64,000 bases of DNA from Halopseudomonas laoshanensis. GTDB lineage: Bacteria; Pseudomonadota; Gammaproteobacteria; Pseudomonadales; Pseudomonadaceae. Made by a program: the position numbers and the translations under genes. Every line of letters begins with the position of its first letter. The stretch's first letter is position 1. Shown here piece after piece: positions 56,629 to 63,483 of the stretch. A model generated the notes under the pieces. The model was not told the DNA's origin, did not search any database, and saw only the letters and a program-made list of their open reading frames with translations. Where the stretch lies: the NCBI RefSeq assembly GCF_008365385.1, contig NZ_QOVF01000001.1, positions 310,001-374,000 of the forward strand, in the 5' to 3' direction.

Positions 56629-56790
56629 ATGATTGAGTTCGATCTAAATACTAACGACGCGGAAGCCCTTCTCAGGCACGCCAGAAGCTATATCCCGAAG
56701 ACAGGTGATATTCGGGAAGATGCTCGTTTAGCTGATGCACTGGAAGATCTGGCTGAGGCGATTGAGCGTTCTCTCACTCCAGAGGACTGA
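56629..56790 (+). CDS. Small acidic protein, paralog of the one at 40,720
   Basis: A 53-residue ORF starting MIEFDLNTNDAEALLRHAR and ending LAEAIERSLTPED. See the 52-residue paralog at 40720: about two thirds of the residues are identical and differences are conservative. Start ATG 56629 (a GTG lies one codon earlier); the ribosome-binding site is weak (GGGGATAC). Helical, acidic, no known motif. It stands alone between a terminator and the minus-strand XRE gene. Confidence 0.7.
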   Translation: MIEFDLNTNDAEALLRHARSYIPKTGDIREDARLADALEDLAEAIERSLTPED

Positions 56791-56852
56791 TCGAGTCGTA
56801 GCGTACTGGTTGGAATAATAGTCCGGAAGGATTGCAGCCGGACTGGCTGATG

Positions 56853-57107
56853 TCATTGCTTCTGAGACTCAGCAATCTTGTTTTCTAAGCGCATCACAAA
56901 CTCAATAAGAGTCAGTCCAAAAACCTGACATACATCCCGTAGTTGGATCACATCAAGCCGGCGTGATCCGCGTTCGATGTCGCTGACAAACGATTGGGGC
57001 CGGTCTAGCGCCTTTGCGAAATCCGCCTGAGTCAATCCCGCTTCTGTGCGGCACTCCTTGATCAGCATAAGAAGGATAGTGGTTTCTGGGCGATATAGAG
57101 ATTTAGA
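56853..57107 (-). CDS. XRE family repressor
   Basis: An 84-residue HTH protein (TQADFAKALDRPQSFVSDIERGSRRLDVIQLRDVCQVFGL, helix-turn-helix at about residues 22-50). The GTG start at 57107 has GGAG 6 bp upstream; the longer frame to 57158 lacks a site and would run into the operator. The 27-bp inverted repeat at 57157-57183 lies in its promoter, and an equal one at 57745-57771 precedes the gene at 57786, so it probably represses both itself and that gene. Confidence 0.85.
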   Translation of the reverse strand, partial: SKSLYRPETTILLMLIKECRTEAGLTQADFAKALDRPQSFVSDIERGSRRLDVIQLRDVCQVFGLTLIEFVMRLENKIAESQKQ

Positions 57108-57156
57108 CACTGGCGACTCCGTATGGACAGAGCGCAAAGGTATTATGTATATTGAC

Positions 57157-57183
57157 ATATCTGATATCCAGATAACCAGATAT
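57157..57183. promoter_or_regulatory. Operator 1, ATATCTG-N13-CAGATAT
   Basis: A perfect 7-bp inverted repeat with a 13-bp spacer (core ATATCCAGATAAC) in the promoter region of the XRE gene; TACATAAT on the minus strand, nearer the gene, could be the -10. Same half-sites and spacing as operator 2. Confidence 0.7.
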
Positions 57184-57314
57184 TCAAAGAAATGGCAGAT
57201 GAAGATTCATTGCGTTGACGCACATTTTTTAGTGGTTCGGTTCCTGAAACGCAGAATCTTTACCGCACCGGTTCTGGCGAGTCACCTTACATGCCTGATC
57301 AAGAAGGCCACCTG

Positions 57315-57650
57315 ATGAGCGATGGTTTGTGCACAGCAGAGCGACTTCTTTTGCAGAAAGCTGAAGATTTTTGCTTTCCTTTTTCAGTTACGGGTTTTTT
57401 GTTTGACGCTGTGCTGTTGGGCAACGTGTGTTTCGGTAAGGTTTATCGCCACGCCAACGCTGATCCGGTCTCAGGACGATTCGTGGATGGCCATTTAATA
57501 CACACTTCCACAATTGCGGGCTTTACTGATCATGGTGGGTTCATAGCGATCACAACGCTGAACAGTATCTACGTATGCGTTACGACCGTCGCTGAGAGGT
57601 CGGCGTTTATAGCAGAGATCAGATCGTTACCTAAACCAACCTATCACTAG
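57315..57650 (+). CDS. Unknown 111-residue protein
   Basis: No family recognised. Hydrophobic patches (GFLFDAVLLGNVCFGKVY, GGFIAITTLNSIYVCVTT) alternate with polar segments, suggesting a small soluble beta-rich fold; no signal or metal site. ATG 57315 follows AAGAAGG; ATG 57291 is a possible longer start. Plus strand, between the two XRE operators. Confidence 0.6.
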   Translation: MSDGLCTAERLLLQKAEDFCFPFSVTGFLFDAVLLGNVCFGKVYRHANADPVSGRFVDGHLIHTSTIAGFTDHGGFIAITTLNSIYVCVTTVAERSAFIAEIRSLPKPTYH

Positions 57651-57744
57651 TCAAGCTTTGCTCTCCTGGCTGGATCTACGCAGCGTTCCAAGCTGAGGTT
57701 GATATTTTCGCGATGCCCATTGACGAGCCCTAAAAGGTTCGTTA

Positions 57745-57771
57745 ATATCTGAATACCGGATAAGCAGATAT
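57745..57771. promoter_or_regulatory. Operator 2, ATATCTG-N13-CAGATAT
   Basis: Same half-sites and spacing as operator 1, with a related spacer (AATACCGGATAAG; ACC/TCC-GATAA kept). It ends 14 bp before the ATG of the next gene, a repressing position. Confidence 0.7.
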
Positions 57772-57785
57772 ATAGGGCGGCGTTT

Positions 57786-58166
57786 ATGACTGACGAGAAC
57801 AGCACAGTAATCGAAATTGATGTGGTTCAGGGCAAACACGGTGTGGCTTATTTTGACGCTATGGACGTTTGCCAAGCATACAAAGTGAGCGTCGCGGAGC
57901 ATCTCTCCGCATTGGAGTCTTGGAAAACTAAGTTGGGTGCTCTCAAGATCCATCCTGAGCTGGACGCTGGAGGAGACACGGTGTGGATTCCGGTTGTACT
58001 GCTTGCTGCCTTTCTCATCTCAGTTGGAGCTGAAGAGCACACCGAGACGAAGCACTCCATCTCAAGCAAGACATTGATGGCAGATTTGGCAGAAATGCCT
58101 GAGGAATTCGTTGGCTTCATCAGAAGCCAATTTCTAAGCATCGGTGAAGCGATGCCCAAGCTTTAA
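57786..58166 (+). CDS. Unknown 126-residue protein under XRE operator 2
   Basis: No family recognised. Acidic, soluble, with an N-terminal segment IEIDVVQGKHGVAYFDAMDVCQ and a hydrophobic patch VWIPVVLLAAFLISVG that may be a core helix and not a membrane span. AGGGCGG is its likely ribosome-binding site. The operator directly upstream makes it a probable target of the XRE repressor. The next gene starts 74 bp later on the same strand. Confidence 0.65.
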   Translation: MTDENSTVIEIDVVQGKHGVAYFDAMDVCQAYKVSVAEHLSALESWKTKLGALKIHPELDAGGDTVWIPVVLLAAFLISVGAEEHTETKHSISSKTLMADLAEMPEEFVGFIRSQFLSIGEAMPKL

Positions 58167-58240
58167 CCATGAGTGAGTACGCTCGCAGTGAAAGGTACTA
58201 GCTCTGAGCAAAACCGCTCGCTGTCCAGCAGGATATTTGA

Positions 58241-59407
58241 ATGGCAGTACGTCTCGAATTTTTGACTCAGGACACGGCTGAAGTTGAACTGGCCAGACGT
58301 TACTGGGCGATGGATGCGGAAGGCCTTTTTTTAGAGAAGGTGAAAGATCTGGTACCTTTTCGTGACCTAACCCAGTCGAGTTTTCTGAGCATGCGAGTTC
58401 GTAAATACTGCATAGCTTACGATGAAAACCAATTTTGCAGACAGTGTGGCGGCATGGTTCTGGTGACCAAACGCACTGAGCCGAAAAAAGTTCTCCAGAT
58501 GTCGGATCGCCCTTGTAGTGAGTGTGAGAAGCGCACTAATGAAAGGGAACTGCAAGAAAGGCAGACCGTTCGGGAAAAACTGCAACGCCGTGTAGATACG
58601 TACAGTTATCAGGTGAGATTCGAAACGATTTCATATGAGCGGCTGTCCGACGACGTGTGCCTACTGTTGTTAGCCATCGACGCGCTGATCACGCCGAAGC
58701 TGGCAAATGGCACGTTCAAAGAACGCGAGTGTGAGGCGCTCTCACCCATAGGATGCGAAACCTATCTAAGAAGTCTTTATGAGCAAAAAATCATAAGGGA
58801 TGACCCAGCGGCAGCGTGTAAGGAAGCATATTTCTTCGAAGATGGACAGTTAAGGATGCGGTGGGATAAGGCAGATTTCTTTTTGCTGCCTGATGAGATG
58901 AGCGGGCGGGGACCTGTTGCTTTAGAGAAAGTTACCGAACGTATATTTACTGACAGCGAAGCATTGTCCAATCTTTGGCTGGATTTTGCTGTAAGCGACG
59001 TGATCCGATATCTGGTAGACCAGTGTCAAACCTATAATCTTCCTTTGCAATCTGACAGCATTGTAAAAATTAAGGGCATAGTTAGACAAGGGTTACGTAT
59101 TTATAGCGTGTCGCAACTTTGGTCCGTAGTCTGGAAAATTGTAAAAGACGCAGCGAGTCTTGCGAGCCGTGAGTATTACAACCGCACCAAAGCTGCGGCG
59201 ACGATACCGAATAAGATCATAAGACAGCTTGAGAAAGCTGAGCAAAATGGCGGCATTAACTACAGCTGGCATCGGCCTGAAAAGCATATTGCTGGGTCAC
59301 TTGGGATGATGTTTTTCAAGCATTTTGAGCTGAATGAATACACACCAGGATCGGAAGCGTTAAATAGGTTGTCCTCATTGGGGCATCAATCAACTAAGCA
59401 CGGATGA
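58241..59407 (+). CDS. Unknown zinc-ribbon protein
   Basis: A 388-residue protein. A four-cysteine zinc ribbon, FCRQCGG...CSEC, lies at about residues 66-96, followed by a charged coiled stretch (KRTNERELQERQTVREKLQRR). The remainder is a helical domain with a basic C-terminus and the motif MMFFKHFELNEY near the end. DNA- or RNA-binding is plausible from the ribbon. AGGAT lies 7 bp before the ATG. It is probably co-expressed with the gene at 57786. I do not recognise a family. Confidence 0.65.
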   Translation: MAVRLEFLTQDTAEVELARRYWAMDAEGLFLEKVKDLVPFRDLTQSSFLSMRVRKYCIAYDENQFCRQCGGMVLVTKRTEPKKVLQMSDRPCSECEKRTNERELQERQTVREKLQRRVDTYSYQVRFETISYERLSDDVCLLLLAIDALITPKLANGTFKERECEALSPIGCETYLRSLYEQKIIRDDPAAACKEAYFFEDGQLRMRWDKADFFLLPDEMSGRGPVALEKVTERIFTDSEALSNLWLDFAVSDVIRYLVDQCQTYNLPLQSDSIVKIKGIVRQGLRIYSVSQLWSVVWKIVKDAASLASREYYNRTKAAATIPNKIIRQLEKAEQNGGINYSWHRPEKHIAGSLGMMFFKHFELNEYTPGSEALNRLSSLGHQSTKHG

Positions 59408-60014
59408 GAAACCGCAGGCTTCCGCATCGATATTTACTCAAAAAGCGATAGGACCTGACGCATTTTAGCTGCGCTGGGCCAGTTTTCAGACCTGATTCGG
59501 GCGGGGAATTGGGCAAAACTGACTTGAAAAAGGCTATAAAGCGAGCCCGCTCAGGATGAGATCGCCTCTTCGCTGAGAGCGAAGCGACGGAGTCGCTAGC
59601 CGAAGCGGCTAGATTTGATGTCAAACATAAGCCGTACTCGATACATATCGAGTACGGCCGTCGCCCCCATACTCGGTCATCGAGTATGGGGGCGTTGTGG
59701 ACATTCGCGCAAAACGAGCAAGTTGCCGAACGTAGGTGAGGCGACTTCAGATTTGTGTGATATTGCCAAAAAAGCGAGCGTGAAACGGTCGATTTTGACA
59801 ACGCCTATTCGCGAAGCGGCTTATCATTTGACATCAAAAAATGGGTTGGTGTGATGGTGAGGATAAAGCAGGGTTGAAGTCATTCTTCCATGCTATGCAT
59901 GGCTGATATTTGTATAACCAACTTTGCCTCGGCTGTATACTTGTTTTTGCTAAGTTAGCGTCTCATTATAAGAGCTTCGGCTTATCGCCATAACAATAAT
60001 AAGAACGGTAACCT
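59408..60014. other. 607-bp non-coding region rich in hairpins
   Basis: Between the zinc-ribbon gene and the recombinase. Besides the hairpin chain listed separately it has a 7-bp inverted repeat CAGTTTT/AAAACTG (59480-59486 and 59515-59521). The last 170 bp before the recombinase are AT-rich and likely hold its promoter. A 79-codon plus-strand frame crosses the hairpins and is not credible. Confidence 0.55.
59568..59694. repeat. Chain of five perfect hairpins
   Basis: A: CTTCGCT-GAG-AGCGAAG (59568-59584). B: GCGAC-GGA-GTCGC (59584-59596). C: CTAGCCG-AAG-CGGCTAG (59596-59612). D: GCCGTACTCGAT-ACAT-ATCGAGTACGGC (59631-59658). E: CGCCCCCATACTCG-GTCAT-CGAGTATGGGGGCG (59662-59694). A-B and B-C share a base at each junction; D and E are 3 bp apart and share the ACTCG/CGAGT core, so their arms could swap partners. 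No T-run follows E. Function unknown: structured RNA, single-strand DNA recombination site or regulatory leader. Confidence 0.75.
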
Positions 60015-60890
60015 ATGAACGAGCAAACCAAGAAAAGATATAGCAGCCTTGCTAGGCATTTTTATAAGCATCACATGAATCACGCGCCACTGAGTCTTGG
60101 CAGTATTGCAAAAGAGTTGATTAAAAGCGCAGCAAAATTCAGGCCTGACTATTTTAGAATATTGAAGAATGCATTGTCTTTCGATTTACAAAGCAGGGGA
60201 TATTCAGAAGCAGCGATAAAGATCAAAGCGATTGTAAATCCTGTTACAGTGAAAGGTAGCACATTAACTAAAAAGCCAAAGCTTGCGCGCGCAAGATCAT
60301 GCTCGAACGTAGACTTGTTGCAGTTGGCGAATCACCTGTTCAACGCTGGATATTATGAGGAGTTTGCAGCAATTTCGCTGATCAGTTATACCGGCGCCAG
60401 ACCGGCTGAGCTCCATGCCATGCAGATAGATGATAATGTGCTATTTATTGAAGGCGCAAAAAAGACCGAAGATAATGTGCGAGGAGCTGACCGCGTTTTA
60501 AAAATAAGTAACTCTAGTGCCCAAATGGTTATTACGGACTGCATTCGCATTCTGAAAACATCCGAACGCTCTATAGATGCCATCAGGCATCGACTGCGTA
60601 TAGAGGCTGGGAAGGTATGGCCACGCAGGAAGGTGCTTCCGAGTATGTACTCTATAAGACATCAAGTTGGGGCTGATTTGAAAGCATCCAATCTAGCCCC
60701 GAAGGTGGTCGCTTATATCATGGGGCATCAGTCAACTAACTCAATTATGCGATATGGGGACAGGCGTCAAGGCGTCGCTGGGAGATTGGAAGTTGAGCCG
60801 GCACAAGAGTCGGATTTGAGCAATGTGAGAGATAAAATCAAATCTAAAAGTGGAGAGCTGGTTGTGAACATGCTGCTCAAGGATAGCTAG
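60015..60890 (+). CDS. Short divergent tyrosine recombinase
   Basis: A 291-residue protein. Catalytic parts: Arg129 in SYTGARPAELHAM, Arg215 in YSIRHQVGADL (here the usual His of HxxR is Tyr212), His238 in YIMGHQSTNS and nucleophile Tyr247 in IMRYGDR. The N-terminal 100 residues are a basic SAM-like DNA-binding domain. It lacks an arm-binding domain, so it is smaller than the P4-type integrase at 39,302. AT-rich, with codon use unlike the core genes. The hairpin chain about 320 bp upstream may be its DNA target or control element. Confidence 0.8.
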   Translation: MNEQTKKRYSSLARHFYKHHMNHAPLSLGSIAKELIKSAAKFRPDYFRILKNALSFDLQSRGYSEAAIKIKAIVNPVTVKGSTLTKKPKLARARSCSNVDLLQLANHLFNAGYYEEFAAISLISYTGARPAELHAMQIDDNVLFIEGAKKTEDNVRGADRVLKISNSSAQMVITDCIRILKTSERSIDAIRHRLRIEAGKVWPRRKVLPSMYSIRHQVGADLKASNLAPKVVAYIMGHQSTNSIMRYGDRRQGVAGRLEVEPAQESDLSNVRDKIKSKSGELVVNMLLKDS

Positions 60891-60967
60891 CAGCAGGGTG
60901 CGAGTGTCAGATGTCACCGCTACTTTGTTTGCATTGGGCTACATTGAGTTCAAGAAAGGGTTAGGGC

Positions 60968-61312
60968 ATGACGGATGACGCTTATTCGGACCATGTGTTA
61001 AATAAAGCCGTAACCAGGATCTGCATAGCCCTTGAGCTTGAACAGTGGGAAAACGAGATCCTGGTGGCCAAAGGCGCATCGCAGTCCGGTGTTCTAGGCG
61101 GAGATCAAATGCAGTTCCCAAGGACAGCCGCGATGATCACGCTAGTACAAATTTATCAGCTGTTGCTAGCGATAACGGGCGCTGACGCAGCCGCTCGGTG
61201 CTGGTTGCGTACGATGAACGACGTGTTGGGAGGCGCTCCGCTGGATTTGATGAAAACCCATGAGGGGCTCGAAATTGTTCTGCATTATTTGGAAAGTATT
61301 TCGCTTCGGTAA
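60968..61312 (+). CDS. Orphan antitoxin-like protein (Xre/MbcA/ParS toxin-binding domain)
   Basis: A 114-residue protein. The C-terminal half, AARCWLRTMNDVLGGAPLDLMKTHEGLEIVLHYL, matches the DUF2384 toxin-binding domain of Xre/MbcA/ParS antitoxins. The usual N-terminal HTH is short or degraded. These partner with RES-domain toxins encoded directly downstream; here that place holds a transposase remnant, so the toxin has been lost. AGGG lies before ATG 60968. Confidence 0.75.
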   Translation: MTDDAYSDHVLNKAVTRICIALELEQWENEILVAKGASQSGVLGGDQMQFPRTAAMITLVQIYQLLLAITGADAAARCWLRTMNDVLGGAPLDLMKTHEGLEIVLHYLESISLR

Positions 61313-61320
61313 TTAAACCG

Positions 61321-61536
61321 TTGCTAGCCCGAAAGCTCGCGCTGAAAGCCGTTGTATGCATCTCGGGTGTGCTTCTAGGCTTCATCCAGCCCGGCAGTCC
61401 TACCCAGAACTCATTTGTAGAGGGTTTGAATGGCAAATTCCGTAACGAGTGCCTGAATCGATCCTGGTTCAGAACGATGGATGAGGCCCAGGTGGAGATT
61501 GATTTATGGTGGGAGCATTGTAGAGTTAGTGAGTAG
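61321..61536 (+). pseudogene. IS3-family transposase remnant
   Basis: The frame carries the C-terminal integrase-core motif PTQNSFVEGLNGKFRNECLN with the DDE glutamate, then WFRTMDEAQVEIDLWWEH, and stops at VSE* before the NxxRPHSSL end. The catalytic Asp residues and orfA are absent, so only the last quarter of an IS3-type orfB is left. It joins directly to the antitoxin 3' end (8 bp) and abuts the TetR gene. No inverted repeats were found by eye. Confidence 0.8.
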
Positions 61537-62170
61537 CTTGGCTGGACTCTATATGACCTTTTTCTATAGCTGATAAATACGCTACCAGAGCTCTTGGTAC
61601 TTCGATAAGCAGGAGGTCTTGAGCGAAGCTCTGGTTTTCATAAGCTTTATGGAGTATGCCGACAGGCAAGCCTACCAACGTTAGCGTGTATCGTCGCTGA
61701 TCATATGCACTGGCTTTGGGTAATCTTAATTTGAGGACATGATTAAACGCATCCTCTATCACCATATTCATGGCTGTTGAATATGGTCCGAGTTTCTCAA
61801 ATGCAGGGTGGGCCATTACCAGATAGTCTGGATGGGCGTGTATGTACTTTAATAATGGCATTGCTAATATCTCAATGACCTCTTCTACCGTGAAGCTGAC
61901 CCATTGGGACTCTTGGACCTCTTGTGCTTTACAGACTATTGTTTCCAGCGACTGCATGTGCCTTGAGGCGAGGGCTTGCAATATCGCGGTTTTATCTGGG
62001 AAAAAATGGTAAAGGGATCCTATTGACGTCTCGGCTTCTAACGCTATGCCGTGAGTAGTCAGATTAGCGGGGCCATCTTTTATCAGGAGCCGAGCGCAGC
62101 CATCGAGAATGAGTTCAGTACGGAGGTGACCACGAGACTGTTGCGCGACGCGCTGGCTTTTCTTATTCAT
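61526..62170 (-). CDS. TetR family transcriptional regulator
   Basis: A 214-residue protein with an N-terminal HTH (ILDGCARLLIKDGPANLTTHGIALEAETSIGSLYHFFPDK, about residues 20-60) and a helical ligand domain. It lies downstream of the MDR oxidoreductase gene on the same strand, separated by a terminator, and may regulate it. Its 3' end overlaps the IS3 remnant by 11 bp. Confidence 0.87.
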   Translation of the reverse strand: MNKKSQRVAQQSRGHLRTELILDGCARLLIKDGPANLTTHGIALEAETSIGSLYHFFPDKTAILQALASRHMQSLETIVCKAQEVQESQWVSFTVEEVIEILAMPLLKYIHAHPDYLVMAHPAFEKLGPYSTAMNMVIEDAFNHVLKLRLPKASAYDQRRYTLTLVGLPVGILHKAYENQSFAQDLLLIEVPRALVAYLSAIEKGHIESSQATH

Positions 62171-62307
62171 GTATAGTTGTTTTTTATTTAAACGCTATAG
62201 GGCAGGCTTTGAAATCTGCCCTCAGGTCTACTGAGTATCCTATATCGAATAGCAGTCCTCTGTTCCTTCATGACTTTCGTTTGAGACTTACTTAAGGTCC
62301 AAAAGAA

Positions 62308-62329
62308 GGATGTGCTTTTTCGCACATCC
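62308..62329 (-). terminator. Terminator after the MDR gene
   Basis: GGATGTGC-TTTTTC-GCACATCC, an 8-bp perfect stem followed on the minus strand by TTCTTTT. Confidence 0.75.
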
Positions 62330-62371
62330 CCTCCTAGCTTTACAGTAAAGGCATCAATTTTAATCTGGAAA

Positions 62372-63298
62372 TTAACTGATTTTCGCATAGATCTTCGCGT
62401 GCGGCCCGTTCACCTGTGACTCCCACGCCTTGGTCGTCTCTGCGAAGTCGAATTCCGCATAGTCCACAGTAATATTTTCTGTTGCAGATATATCAAGCAA
62501 GCGTTCCCATATCTTGCGACGATCTGCCGGGGGGCGTTGGCCGGTGCCGATGCATGACAGGGTTCGGAACAGCAGGTCAGCGATGTCCAGGTTGAGTTGC
62601 CGTCCCGCTCCGGTGCCGACGGTAACAATGCGCGCACCCCATCGCGTTGCCTTCAGTGCATTGAGCATTGGTTGGCCGCAGACCAGATCAAGCACCACAT
62701 CATAGCCTTCACCTGCTTCAGCTTTGAGCGCGTTTACATCTGTATCGTCGCCTTTAAGGCATACAGTAGCGTCGGCAATGCCACGTTCTTTCAGTCGCGC
62801 CAGAGCTGCTTCGCTTCTACCGGCCGCTACGACCTTGCCTGCTCCCAGATAGCGCGCCAGTTGCAGGGCAATCTGCCCCAGTGTGCCGGTACCACCGAGA
62901 ATTAACACGGTCTCGCCAGTCTGTATTTTTGCCGTTTCCAAAGGAATAAGCGCGCCGGTTGCGGCGATACCCATAGTAATAGCGGTGCGGTCATCGATAT
63001 GGTCTGGCACTTCCCACACCTCCTCGATGGGAACAAGCGTGCGTTCTGCCCAGGCGCCATATGGCAATACCGAGCGTTCGCCAAAATACACGCGCTTGCC
63101 CTCTGCTGTGCGGCCTACACCTTCGCCGCGGATGACGCAGGGATAGGCGATGCCAAGCCGATAGGCGCCTAGTACATCCCAGCCGCCGAGGCCGGCGGTA
63201 TCAACGTTGATCAACACTGCTCCGTCCTGAGCTTCTGGTTCCTTAAACTCTTGCATAACCGGCAGGGCGCCGCGCTCGGTAATGACAGCTGCTTGCAT
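62372..63298 (-). CDS. Zinc-free MDR oxidoreductase (quinone reductase-like)
   Basis: A 308-residue medium-chain dehydrogenase/reductase. The GroES-like N-terminal domain lacks the CGxxxH and structural-zinc cysteines, so it is of the zinc-independent quinone/enone reductase class. The NAD(P)H site is VLILGGTGTLGQIALQLARYLGA (about residues 130-152), followed by AAGRSEAALARLKERG. Substrate unknown. AGGAG lies 7 bp before ATG 63298. Divergent from the FdhF/YdeP-type gene; ATTCT-GTCAAA-AGAAT (63400-63415) between them is a possible operator. Confidence 0.85.
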   Translation of the reverse strand: MQAAVITERGALPVMQEFKEPEAQDGAVLINVDTAGLGGWDVLGAYRLGIAYPCVIRGEGVGRTAEGKRVYFGERSVLPYGAWAERTLVPIEEVWEVPDHIDDRTAITMGIAATGALIPLETAKIQTGETVLILGGTGTLGQIALQLARYLGAGKVVAAGRSEAALARLKERGIADATVCLKGDDTDVNALKAEAGEGYDVVLDLVCGQPMLNALKATRWGARIVTVGTGAGRQLNLDIADLLFRTLSCIGTGQRPPADRRKIWERLLDISATENITVDYAEFDFAETTKAWESQVNGPHAKIYAKIS

Positions 63299-63483
63299 TG
63301 TTATCTCCTGTTGCAGTGCCTGGTCACGAACAAACTCTTGCCCAGGCGCTGGCCTCTATTGTGAGCTGTAGTCAAATAATATTCTGTAGTAAGATTGGGA
63401 TTCTGTCAAAAGAATAGAATGGTTGGCGTGATGACGGTCGATCACATCCCGCCCTGACCCTCGCGCCTAGACTATGGACAACT

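Noticed and set aside
59568-59694. CRISPR array
   Set aside because: The hairpins differ in sequence and spacing, there are no uniform direct repeats or spacers, and no cas genes are in the window.
59631-59694. Ordinary tandem terminator
   Set aside because: Neither stem is followed by a T-run on either strand, and they lie more than 220 bp past the nearest upstream stop codon.
59615-59854. 79-codon frame across the hairpin chain
   Set aside because: It reads through perfect inverted repeats, which dictate its sequence, and lacks a start signal.
39057-62200. Right-hand att copy of the tRNA-Pro 3' end
   Set aside because: I looked for a repeat of TTCGATTCCAGTCTCCCCGA downstream and saw none; an exact computed search is needed before placing the right boundary.
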